Below are positions 23,872 through 31,797 of a stretch of 64,000 bases of DNA, piece by piece. The stretch lies in NCBI RefSeq assembly GCF_000807855.2, contig NZ_JRYR02000001.1, positions 3,143,490 to 3,207,489 on the forward strand, written 5' to 3'. Under the pieces are notes generated by a model. The model worked only from the letters and a program-made list of their open reading frames with translations. It was not told the origin of the DNA and made no database searches. Within the stretch, counting starts at the first letter, position 1; each line of letters opens with the position of its first letter. The stretch comes from Flammeovirga pacifica. Its GTDB lineage: Bacteria > Bacteroidota > Bacteroidia > Cytophagales > Flammeovirgaceae. The position numbers and the translations under genes were made by a program.

Positions 23872-26010
23872 TTGGCAAAGAAAATATCTCTTTCGCACCA
23901 ACGCAATATTGGTATCATGGCACATATTGATGCTGGTAAAACAACAACAACAGAACGAATTCTATACTACACCGGTAAATCTCATAAAATTGGAGAAGTA
24001 CATGACGGTGCTGCAACCATGGATTGGATGGAACAAGAGCAGGAACGTGGTATTACCATTACTTCTGCAGCGACTACTACTACTTGGAATTATCCAACAG
24101 AACAAGGAAAAGTAACCCCCGCGTCAGAAGAGTATAAAGTAAATATTATTGACACTCCAGGTCACGTAGACTTTACTGTAGAAGTGGCTCGATCTTTAAG
24201 AGTTTTAGATGGTGCTGTTGCTTTATTTGATGCTGTTTCTGGTGTTGAACCACAATCGGAAACTGTATGGAGGCAAGCAGATGACTACAAAGTACCTCGT
24301 ATTTGCTTTATTAATAAAATGGATAGAGCAGGTGCAGATTTCTTAAAGGCCGTCAAAACAATTGAAGAAAAATTAGGTGCTACTCCAGTACCTCTACAAT
24401 TACCTATTGGGGCAGAAGAAAATTTCAAAGGAGTGGTAGATCTTATTACCAACGAAGCCATTGTCTGGAACGAAGAGGATCAAGGATTCACTTATGAAGT
24501 CATTGACACTCCTGCTGACATGATAGACGAAGTAGCCGAATGGCGAGAAAACCTCATCGAAGCCGTGTCAACACACAATGAAGAATTAATGGAAAAATTC
24601 TTTGATGATCCTGATTCCATTACTCCAGAGGAAATTAGAACGGCGGTAAGAAAGGCTGTTATGAATATGGATTTCTCTCCTGTAATGTGCGGATCTGCAT
24701 TTAAAAATAAAGGCGTTCAGGCATTATTGGATGCGGTTTGTTCCTATCTACCTTCTCCATTAGATCTTCCTGATACTATCGGAACAAATCCTGAAACAGG
24801 TGAAGAAGAGACTCGAAAGCCTGATGCTTCTGATAAATTTGCCGCCTTAGCATTTAAGATTGCTACAGATCCTTTTGTCGGTCGATTATGCTTTTTACGA
24901 GCATATTCAGGAACCCTTCAAGCAGGTTCATATGTATTAAACATGCGTACGGGTAAAAAAGAGCGTATTTCTCGTTTGATGCAAATGCACTCCAATAAGC
25001 AAAATCCTATTCCCCAAGTAGAAGCTGGAGATATTTGTGCTGGTGTTGGATTCAAGGATATAAAAACAGGGGATACCTTAGTAGAATTAGGTGCTCCAAT
25101 TGTACTAGAAGAAATGGTTTTCCCTGAACCAGTAATTGGAATTGCTATAGAACCTAAAACAAAAGGAGATGTTGATAAATTAGGAATTGCAATTGCTAAA
25201 CTAGTAGAAGAAGATCCTACCCTAACCGTTGAAACTAATCATGAAACCGGACAAACTATCTTGAAAGGAATGGGTGAACTCCACCTAGAAATTATTGTAG
25301 ATAGGTTGAAACGTGAATTTAATGTAGAAATTAATGAAGGTGCACCTCAAGTAGCCTATCGTGAAGCTATTAAATCATCTACAGAACATAGAGAAACTTA
25401 TAAAAAGCAAACAGGTGGTAAAGGTAAGTTTGCTGATATACAGTTTGAATTAGGCCCTGCGGAAGCTGATGAAGACGGAACAATAAAGCCCGGTTTACAA
25501 TTTGTTGATGAAATAAAAGGCGGCGTTATTCCAAGAGAATTTATCCCAGCAATACAAAAAGGATTTGTAGCGGCAATGGATAATGGTGCTTTAGCAGGTT
25601 ATCCTATTGATGCAATGCGTGTTCGTTTATTCTATGGTTCCTATCATGATGTGGATTCGGATGCACTCTCTTTTGAATTAGCAGCAAAATTAGGATTCAA
25701 GGAAGCAGCTAAATCGTGTACACCTATTATTTTAGAACCGATTATGGATGTTTCTGTGATTACTCCAGATGAATACACAGGAGCTGTCATTGGAGATATT
25801 AATAAAAGAAGAGGGCTACCAAAAGGTCAAGAAGTTTCAAATGGAGCTGTAGTTATCAAAGCAGATGTTCCATTATCTGAACTCTTTGGTTATGTTACCG
25901 ATCTTCGTACAATTACTTCCGGTCGAGCTTCAGCCACGCTGACATTTTCAGAATACAAAGAAGTTCCAAGAAATATTGCTCTAGAAGTCATTGCAGAATC
26001 AAAAAAATAA
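23872..26010 (+). CDS. fusA: Elongation factor G, copy 1
   Basis: The 712 residues start at TTG (23872), in the same place relative to the protein as the second copy. The full EF-G layout is present: GTPase motifs [10 protein letters not shown] (16-25), DTPGH and NKMD, then domains II-V. EF-G drives ribosome translocation and, with RRF, recycling. The gene is transcribed alone: a terminator (26045-26075) closes it and the str operon has its own promoter. It is roughly 94% identical to copy 2 by eye. Synonymous codons differ throughout and are less uniform, suggesting lower expression. One notable change is Asp for Cys in ALF(D/C)AVSGVEP of the GTPase domain. Both copies look functional. Confidence 0.97.
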   Translation: MAKKISLSHQRNIGIMAHIDAGKTTTTERILYYTGKSHKIGEVHDGAATMDWMEQEQERGITITSAATTTTWNYPTEQGKVTPASEEYKVNIIDTPGHVDFTVEVARSLRVLDGAVALFDAVSGVEPQSETVWRQADDYKVPRICFINKMDRAGADFLKAVKTIEEKLGATPVPLQLPIGAEENFKGVVDLITNEAIVWNEEDQGFTYEVIDTPADMIDEVAEWRENLIEAVSTHNEELMEKFFDDPDSITPEEIRTAVRKAVMNMDFSPVMCGSAFKNKGVQALLDAVCSYLPSPLDLPDTIGTNPETGEEETRKPDASDKFAALAFKIATDPFVGRLCFLRAYSGTLQAGSYVLNMRTGKKERISRLMQMHSNKQNPIPQVEAGDICAGVGFKDIKTGDTLVELGAPIVLEEMVFPEPVIGIAIEPKTKGDVDKLGIAIAKLVEEDPTLTVETNHETGQTILKGMGELHLEIIVDRLKREFNVEINEGAPQVAYREAIKSSTEHRETYKKQTGGKGKFADIQFELGPAEADEDGTIKPGLQFVDEIKGGVIPREFIPAIQKGFVAAMDNGALAGYPIDAMRVRLFYGSYHDVDSDALSFELAAKLGFKEAAKSCTPIILEPIMDVSVITPDEYTGAVIGDINKRRGLPKGQEVSNGAVVIKADVPLSELFGYVTDLRTITSGRASATLTFSEYKEVPRNIALEVIAESKK

Positions 26011-26044
26011 TGACACCCATCTCTTTATTTTAGAATATTATTTG

Positions 26045-26075
26045 AAGCTCATGATTTACATCATGGGCTTTTTTA
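26045..26075 (+). terminator. Terminator of fusA copy 1 (probably bidirectional)
   Basis: AAGCTCATGAT (26045-26055) pairs with ATCATGGGCTT (26060-26070), then six T. The stop codon of the frameshifted minus-strand gene falls on the T tract. Confidence 0.75.
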
Positions 26076-26226
26076 ATGTTCCATTTCCTCTTTAAAAGGT
26101 TTCTCACTTACTTTTTCAATCTTATTACGATCAAAAAGACCGTCCTCCTGGTTTTAATTTGTCTTTCATTATTCCAAAACCCATTAAAAAAAATGAAACA
26201 ATCACAGTTTCACTAAAATACTTCAA
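26073..26226 (-). pseudogene. Small membrane protein gene with a +1 frameshift
   Basis: Read on the minus strand from a TTG at 26226, the frame gives KYFSETVIVSFFLMGFGIM, a clear membrane helix, then KDKLKPGG and a stop after RSF. In the +1 frame from the same GGAGG the reading continues as DGLFDRNKIEKVSEKPF, ending with EEMEH and TAA at 26073. Joined, they make a plausible 50-residue single-pass protein: N-terminal helix, basic stretch, charged tail. One inserted base at about 26127 would explain it. It may be a decayed gene, a sequencing error or a programmed shift. No family is recognised. Confidence 0.4.
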
Positions 26227-26330
26227 TAAAAACCAGATAATTACCTTTTATTAACAACCAAATTAATAGATGATAACAAACTCATAACAAATAGTTTACA
26301 TAAAAGAATGGAAAAAACAGAATAAATTAA

Positions 26331-26338
26331 TACCTTTG
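26331..26338 (+). promoter_or_regulatory. Promoter -7 box (TACCTTTG) of the rpsL-rpsG-fusA-rpsJ operon
   Basis: This is a perfect TAnnTTTG match, 75 bases before the rpsL ATG. Confidence 0.75.
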
Positions 26339-26412
26339 CCCACTGTAAAATTTTTGCATTCGAGAATTAATAGTATCGAACGTTAGACGCATTTAAATTA
26401 AAATTTAAGTAA

Positions 26413-26793
26413 ATGCCTACTATTCAACAACTTGTTAGAAAGGGAAGAAAAAAGATTGTAGTAAAATCTAAATCTCCCGCATTAGATTCATGCCCTCAAC
26501 GTAGAGGAGTATGTACAAGAGTTTACACTACTACGCCTAAGAAGCCTAACTCGGCGATGCGTAAAGTAGCTAGGGTTCGTTTGACTAACGGTAAGGAAGT
26601 CAACGCTTATATCCCAGGTGAAGGACACAACTTGCAAGAGCACTCAATCGTTTTGATTCGTGGTGGTCGTATTAAAGATCTTCCTGGTGTGAGATATCAC
26701 ATCGTTCGTGGAGCTCTTGATACAGCTGGTGTTGAAGGACGTGGTCAACGTCGTTCTAAGTATGGTACTAAGAAGCCTAAGGCTGCTAAGTAA
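26413..26793 (+). CDS. rpsL: 30S ribosomal protein S12
   Basis: The 126 residues span the whole S12 family: [12 protein letters not shown] at the start, [20 protein letters not shown], the conserved [17 protein letters not shown], and [10 protein letters not shown] followed by [10 protein letters not shown] at the end. S12 sits at the decoding centre. Lys in TPKKPN (Lys43 in E. coli numbering) and the KD(L)PGVRYH loop are the sites of streptomycin-resistance changes, and both are wild type here. It is first in the str operon, with codon use of a highly expressed gene. Confidence 0.98.
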   Translation: MPTIQQLVRKGRKKIVVKSKSPALDSCPQRRGVCTRVYTTTPKKPNSAMRKVARVRLTNGKEVNAYIPGEGHNLQEHSIVLIRGGRIKDLPGVRYHIVRGALDTAGVEGRGQRRSKYGTKKPKAAK

Positions 26794-26823
26794 TCCTTAC
26801 TTACAAAATTAATTAAAGTCCAA

Positions 26824-26858
26824 GTCCTGAAGTAAAGGTCGTTTACGACAGTAAGGAC
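26824..26858 (+). promoter_or_regulatory. Nested hairpin between rpsL and rpsG, candidate S7 autoregulation site
   Basis: GTCCT (26824-26828) pairs with AGGAC (26854-26858), enclosing GTCG-TTTA-CGAC (26838-26849). In E. coli ribosomal protein S7 binds the rpsL-rpsG spacer to repress translation. This structure occupies the same place, but equivalence is inference. Confidence 0.4.
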
Positions 26859-26888
26859 ATCTCTAAAATTGTTTATTCTATTTAAGAA

Positions 26889-27371
26889 ATGAGAAAGGCA
26901 AAACCTAAAAAGCGCTACGTATTACCTGATCCTAAATTCGGTGATACTATGGTAACAAAGTTCGTTAACAACTTAATGGTTGACGGCAAAAAAAGTATTG
27001 CATACAGCATTTTCTATGACGCATTAGAACTTGTTGGAACAAAGCTTTCAAAAGAAGGCGAAACTGTTGATGCATTGGAAGTATTCAAAAAAGCACTTTC
27101 AAACGTAATGCCAGCAGTTGAAGTTAAAGCACGCCGTGTAGGTGGTGCTACTTTCCAAGTGCCAGTGGAAGTACGTCCAGATCGTAAACAATCTCTAGGT
27201 ATGAAGTGGATGATCACTATGTCTAGAAAACGTAACGAGCGTACAATGATGGAACGTCTTGCTGCTGAAATCATTGCCGCTTCTCGTGGAGAAGGTGCTG
27301 CAGTGAAGAAGAAAGACGATACTCACCGTATGGCAGAAGCAAATAAAGCATTTTCACACTTTAGATTCTAA
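26889..27371 (+). CDS. rpsG: 30S ribosomal protein S7
   Basis: The 160 residues match S7 along the length: [36 protein letters not shown], the rRNA-binding [18 protein letters not shown], and the C-terminal [17 protein letters not shown]7 nucleates folding of the 3' major domain of 16S rRNA and lines the E site. It is second in the str operon and ends 6 bases before fusA copy 2, so the two are translationally close. A hairpin upstream may mediate feedback by S7 itself. Confidence 0.98.
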   Translation: MRKAKPKKRYVLPDPKFGDTMVTKFVNNLMVDGKKSIAYSIFYDALELVGTKLSKEGETVDALEVFKKALSNVMPAVEVKARRVGGATFQVPVEVRPDRKQSLGMKWMITMSRKRNERTMMERLAAEIIAASRGEGAAVKKKDDTHRMAEANKAFSHFRF

Positions 27372-27377
27372 TAATCC

Positions 27378-29516
27378 GTGGCTAAGAAGATCCATCTTTC
27401 GCACCAAAGGAACATCGGTATCATGGCTCACATTGATGCTGGTAAAACTACGACTACAGAGCGTATCCTTTATTACACAGGTAAATCTCACAAAATTGGT
27501 GAGGTACACGACGGAGCTGCAACTATGGACTGGATGGAGCAAGAGCAAGAACGTGGTATTACTATTACGTCTGCTGCTACAACCACTACATGGAATTACC
27601 CAACTGAACAGGGTAAGGCTACTCCTGCATCTGAAGAGTACAAAGTAAACATTATTGACACTCCTGGTCACGTTGACTTCACTGTAGAAGTTGCGCGTTC
27701 ATTACGTGTACTTGATGGCGCTGTTGCACTTTTCTGTGCCGTATCTGGTGTAGAACCTCAATCAGAAACTGTATGGCGTCAAGCTGACGATTACAAGGTA
27801 CCTCGTATCTGTTTCGTTAACAAAATGGACCGTGCAGGTGCTGACTTCTTGAAAGCTGTTAAGACTATTGAAGAGAAATTGGGTGCAACTCCAGTTCCTT
27901 TACAATTGCCTATCGGTGCTGAAGAAGGTTTCAGAGGTGTAGTTGATTTAATTACAAACGAAGCTATCGTTTGGAATGAGGAAGACCAAGGCTTTACTTA
28001 CGAAGTAATCGACATCCCTGCCGATATGGTAGACGAGGTTGCTGAGTGGAGAGAAAACCTTATCGAAGCTGTTTCAACTCACAATGAGGAATTGATGGAG
28101 AAATTCTTCGAAGATCCTGATTCAATTACTGCTGAAGAAGTACGTGTTGCAGTTCGTAAGGCTGTTATGAACATGGAATTCTCTCCAGTAATGTGTGGTT
28201 CAGCATTTAAAAACAAAGGTGTTCAAGCATTACTTGACGCTGTATGTTCTTACTTGCCATCACCATTGGATTTACCTGATACAATTGGTACTAACCCTGA
28301 AACAGGTGAAGAAGAAACTCGTAAAGCGGATCCTTCAGATAAATTCTCAGCGTTAGCATTTAAGATCGCAACTGACCCATTCGTAGGTCGTTTATGTTTC
28401 TTAAGAGCTTACTCTGGTACTTTAGAAGCTGGTTCGTATGTATTGAACATGCGTACTGGTAAAAAAGAGCGTATCTCTCGTTTGATGCAAATGCACTCTA
28501 ACAAGCAAAACCCAATCCCTCAAGTGGAAGCAGGTGATATTTGTGCTGGTGTAGGTTTCAAAGACATCAAAACTGGTGATACTCTTGTTGAGCTTGGTGC
28601 TCCAATCGTATTAGAAGAAATGGTATTCCCTGAGCCGGTAATCGGTATCTCAATTGAGCCTAAAACAAAAGGTGATGTTGATAAATTGGGTATGTCTATC
28701 GCAAAGCTTGTTGAAGAAGATCCTACATTAACGGTAGAAACTAACCACGAAACTGGTCAGACTATCCTTAAAGGTATGGGTGAGCTTCACCTTGAAATCA
28801 TCATCGACCGTTTGAAGCGTGAATTTGGCGTGGAAATCAACGAAGGTGCTCCTCAAGTTGCTTACCGTGAGGCAATCAAAACTTCTACTGAACACCGTGA
28901 AGTTTATAAGAAACAAACTGGTGGTAAAGGTAAATTTGGTGATGTACAGTTCGAATTAGGACCTGCTGAGCCAGACGAAGATGGTGTTGTTAAACCAGGT
29001 TTACAATTCATCAACGATATCAAAGGTGGTGTAATTCCAAAAGAATTCATCCCTGCGGTACAAAAAGGATTCGAGGCTTCAATGGGTAATGGTGCTTTAG
29101 CTGGCTATCCAATTGATGCGATGCGTGTTCGTTTATTCTACGGTTCTTACCATGATGTCGATTCAGATGCTTTAGCATTCGAATTAGCTGCAAAACTTGG
29201 TTTCAAAGCTGCCGCGAAACAATGTACACCTATCATCCTTGAGCCAATCATGGACGTTTCTGTAATTACTCCTGATGAGTATACAGGTTCTGTAATTGGT
29301 GATATCAACAAGCGTCGTGGTCTTCCGAAAGGACAAGAGATCTCTAACGGTGCAGTTGTAATCAAAGCTGATGTACCTTTATCAGAATTATTCGGTTATG
29401 TAACTGATTTACGTACGATCACTTCAGGTCGTGCATCTGCTACACTTACTTTCTCTGAGTACAAAGAAGTACCAAGAAACGTTGCAGAAACAATCATTGC
29501 AGAAGCGAAAAAATAA
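27378..29516 (+). CDS. fusA: Elongation factor G, copy 2 (str operon)
   Basis: The 712 residues start at GTG (27378). The domains are as in copy 1: GTPase [18 protein letters not shown] and NKMDRAG, then domains II-V with the tip-loop-bearing domain IV ([13 protein letters not shown]). It lies between rpsG and rpsJ, the ancestral place of fusA, and its codons are biased (cgt for Arg, aac for Asn) as in the ribosomal genes around it. This is therefore the main, highly expressed EF-G. The GTPase domain keeps the usual Cys in [11 protein letters not shown]. Hairpins follow before rpsJ. Confidence 0.98.
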   Translation: MAKKIHLSHQRNIGIMAHIDAGKTTTTERILYYTGKSHKIGEVHDGAATMDWMEQEQERGITITSAATTTTWNYPTEQGKATPASEEYKVNIIDTPGHVDFTVEVARSLRVLDGAVALFCAVSGVEPQSETVWRQADDYKVPRICFVNKMDRAGADFLKAVKTIEEKLGATPVPLQLPIGAEEGFRGVVDLITNEAIVWNEEDQGFTYEVIDIPADMVDEVAEWRENLIEAVSTHNEELMEKFFEDPDSITAEEVRVAVRKAVMNMEFSPVMCGSAFKNKGVQALLDAVCSYLPSPLDLPDTIGTNPETGEEETRKADPSDKFSALAFKIATDPFVGRLCFLRAYSGTLEAGSYVLNMRTGKKERISRLMQMHSNKQNPIPQVEAGDICAGVGFKDIKTGDTLVELGAPIVLEEMVFPEPVIGISIEPKTKGDVDKLGMSIAKLVEEDPTLTVETNHETGQTILKGMGELHLEIIIDRLKREFGVEINEGAPQVAYREAIKTSTEHREVYKKQTGGKGKFGDVQFELGPAEPDEDGVVKPGLQFINDIKGGVIPKEFIPAVQKGFEASMGNGALAGYPIDAMRVRLFYGSYHDVDSDALAFELAAKLGFKAAAKQCTPIILEPIMDVSVITPDEYTGSVIGDINKRRGLPKGQEISNGAVVIKADVPLSELFGYVTDLRTITSGRASATLTFSEYKEVPRNVAETIIAEAKK

Positions 29517-29538
29517 TTATGTCAATAATCATGAACCA

Positions 29539-29562
29539 CTGAACCTACAACGGTAGGTTCAG
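29539..29562 (+). other. Perfect 10-bp hairpin in the fusA-rpsJ spacer
   Basis: CTGAACCTAC and GTAGGTTCAG enclose loop AACG, with no T tract behind. A second weaker stem, GTTAGC/GCTAAC, follows at about 29584-29601. They may be RNA-processing, attenuation or stability elements. Confidence 0.5.
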
Positions 29563-29617
29563 AGTTTATGATATTATATAACCTGTTAGCGGACGGCTAA
29601 CTTTATCAAAAAAAGAT

Positions 29618-29923
29618 ATGACACAAAAAATCAGAATCAAACTTAAGTCATACGATCACAATTTAGTAGACAAATCTGCTGCTAAGATCGTTGAAGCTGT
29701 TAAGAAAACAGACGCAGTTGTTGCAGGTCCAGTGCCTCTTCCAACTAAGAAAGAAAAGTTCACAGTTCTTCGTTCACCACACGTTAACAAGAAATCTCGT
29801 GAGCAATTCCAACTTTGTACTTACAAGCGTTTGATCGATATCTTCTCGTCTTCTCCAAAGACAGTAGACGCATTAATGAAACTTGATTTACCATCAGGTG
29901 TTGATGTTGAGATCAAAGTCTAA
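29618..29923 (+). CDS. rpsJ: 30S ribosomal protein S10
   Basis: The 101 residues are a complete S10: [58 protein letters not shown] and [12 protein letters not shown]10 is part of the 30S head and also serves as NusE in transcription antitermination. It normally opens the S10 operon with rplC next. Here a strong terminator follows 22 bases after the stop and a FecR gene lies convergent, so the str operon ends with rpsJ and the other S10-operon genes must be elsewhere. Confidence 0.98.
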   Translation: MTQKIRIKLKSYDHNLVDKSAAKIVEAVKKTDAVVAGPVPLPTKKEKFTVLRSPHVNKKSREQFQLCTYKRLIDIFSSSPKTVDALMKLDLPSGVDVEIKV

Positions 29924-29945
29924 GTTTGAAACTCTAGACATATTA

Positions 29946-29982
29946 AAGCCTTTTACAACTCCGGTTGTAAAAGGCTTTTTTT
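29946..29982 (+). terminator. Strong intrinsic terminator of the str operon
   Basis: A perfect 14-bp stem (29946-29959 with 29964-29977) has loop TCCG, followed by a run of T. Confidence 0.92.
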
Positions 29983-29995
29983 ATTGATCAGAAGT

Positions 29996-30032
29996 AAAAA
30001 AAAGCTATTCCAATCTACTTGAAATAGCTTTT
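29996..30032 (-). terminator. Intrinsic terminator of the FecR gene
   Basis: AAAGCTATT (30001-30009) and AATAGCTTT (30023-30031) form a 9-bp stem. On the minus strand a run of T follows. Confidence 0.75.
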
Positions 30033-30066
30033 CTCATGATTAAAGTGCTTAAATAGATTCCACACT

Positions 30067-31026
30067 TTATTTATTTCTTAATATCACTTTCTCTCCTTCT
30101 AAGATAAAATCTACTTCTAGTGTTTTACACAAAGAGGTTACAGCAGCTGTAATTCCTTCATCTTTAAAACTACCAGAGTAAAGCATTTCTCCAATTTGAT
30201 CAAATTCATGGTTTATAACAACTCCAAACTGTTTTTCAAAATCGTATAGTACCATTGTTAAAGGAACTTCATTATATACAAAGTGCCCTTTTGTCCAATG
30301 TGCATGATCTGTTCCTAAATCAAAAGCATTTCCAATCTTTTTAGAAGTAGATTTTAGAGAATGACCTTTTTGCACTGTAGTTTTCATTTGATCATCTTGA
30401 TGATGTGGAGATGAAACTTGTAAAATATCCTCTCCCAAATTCGTTAAATGAAAGAGAAAATCATCATCTCTAATATCAAACATAGCCCCTGCATTTGCAT
30501 GAACAACCGAGCGATCTGTTTTTACTTCATAAGAAACTCCTCCTTTACTTTCTGGGAGAATATGAAATTGTGCATGACCGTTCATGTATATATTTCCTTC
30601 AAAACCATGCTTCAGATACTCTAAACTTGATCCTTTTTTAATATATGCTACAGATCCATCAGGAAATGTATATTCTAAGGTACCATCTGATGGTGAAACA
30701 TTCTGAATTCCGTTAAAGAAAAACCATAACGCATATATCCCTACAAAAACAGCAGCAACAGCAGCAACTTTCCTAAACTGCTGAGGGTTAAATAAAATCT
30801 CAATAACTCCTCTTTTTTCTTTTTGAGATTCTCCAATGTTCAATTTTCCTTGTATTTCTTTCCACGACTGCTCTTTTGTTTTCTTAGAAGTCGGAATTTT
30901 CATATTAGAAAGTTGATCCATTGCGTTATGTAAAGAAGCTAACTCCTCTTCATGTTTTTTTTCATTTGGGTGATTCAAGTCGTAAAGTATTTTATCATTA
31001 TATTCTTTTTCTTCTTCAGGTGACAT
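30067..31026 (-). CDS. FecR-family anti-sigma factor with DUF4974
   Basis: The 319 residues have a cytoplasmic N-terminal helix region, one membrane helix (about 96-114, VAAVAAVFVGIYALWFFF), a periplasmic FecR domain (YTFPDGSVAYIKKGSSLEY) and a C-terminal DUF4974/STN-like domain (LYDFEKQFGVVINHEF). In Bacteroidota such proteins hold an ECF sigma factor and receive a signal from a SusC/TonB-type receptor. Usually both partner genes are adjacent. Here neither a sigma factor nor a receptor gene is next to it, so it is an orphan in this window. The regulator role follows from the family; the target is unknown. Confidence 0.9.
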   Translation of the reverse strand: MSPEEEKEYNDKILYDLNHPNEKKHEEELASLHNAMDQLSNMKIPTSKKTKEQSWKEIQGKLNIGESQKEKRGVIEILFNPQQFRKVAAVAAVFVGIYALWFFFNGIQNVSPSDGTLEYTFPDGSVAYIKKGSSLEYLKHGFEGNIYMNGHAQFHILPESKGGVSYEVKTDRSVVHANAGAMFDIRDDDFLFHLTNLGEDILQVSSPHHQDDQMKTTVQKGHSLKSTSKKIGNAFDLGTDHAHWTKGHFVYNEVPLTMVLYDFEKQFGVVINHEFDQIGEMLYSGSFKDEGITAAVTSLCKTLEVDFILEGEKVILRNK

Positions 31027-31228
31027 ATTTGTTAATTTTATGGGGCGAAAGTAAATTTCCTATCAAAAATAGATTAACATTTATTAATATTACATCTAAA
31101 AGGGGTTTTACCCTACTTAATTGTCAATAAAAAAAACTGAATCTTTTATTTCATACCTAATAAAGCTATATTTATTAGGAGTAAACACATCTCTATTTTT
31201 TGATACGTAAAAAACAACTTCTTATTCT

Positions 31229-31684
31229 ATGAACGATGTTTGGTTTCAATTCATTCAAAACCTACAACAATACACTTGGTGGTGGATCGTATCCATCTCT
31301 ATAATTATAGTACTTTTATGGGTTTATATCTACTTTCCTTTTGGCAAAAAAAAGAAAGTATTTAGCCACGAGCAGTTAGATGGTCTTTTTCAAGAACTTA
31401 AAGATTCTCAAGATAGCGTTAAAGACGTCTTTAATAGCTACCAAGAAATAATTGAAGACAAAAATAGAGAACTTCAGGAATATGACGAAAAAATTAAGGA
31501 AAGAGAAAATCATTTACTCTTAATTTCTGATTTACCTGATGAAATTGAGGTTGAAATAAAACTCAGAACTAGAAAACACAATCAAAAAATGCTCGCCTTG
31601 GGATGTGCTTCTGGTACAGCTTTAGGTGGTGTAGGTATTTGGGTTTTCATACATTGGGAACGTGTGCTCCAATTTATTCTGTAG
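31229..31684 (+). CDS. Hypothetical membrane protein with coiled coil
   Basis: The 151 residues have a membrane helix near the N-terminus (about 16-37, WWWIVSISIIIVLLWVYIYF), a charged coiled-coil middle (about 45-115, including NREL QEYDEKIKERENH) and a second membrane helix at the C-terminus (about 127-148, LGCASGTALGGVGIWVFIHW). Both ends would lie in the membrane with the coiled coil on the cytoplasmic side. No family is recognised. It precedes the trehalose gene by 113 bases on the same strand and may be co-transcribed, with no functional link known. Confidence 0.65.
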   Translation: MNDVWFQFIQNLQQYTWWWIVSISIIIVLLWVYIYFPFGKKKKVFSHEQLDGLFQELKDSQDSVKDVFNSYQEIIEDKNRELQEYDEKIKERENHLLLISDLPDEIEVEIKLRTRKHNQKMLALGCASGTALGGVGIWVFIHWERVLQFIL

Positions 31685-31797
31685 TATTTATTTAATCATA
31701 AGTACTTCAACAAACCTATCACCATATATAACTACATTTATGTCGTGTGTAAATTGGTCAAAAATGTTTACTTCAAGAATACTTAACTAACAATAAA

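Noticed and set aside
23872-26010. Idea that copy 1 is a Bacteroides-type EF-G2 specialised paralogue
   Set aside because: Protein identity to copy 2 is far too high (about 94%); the known EF-G2 type is a much more divergent protein.
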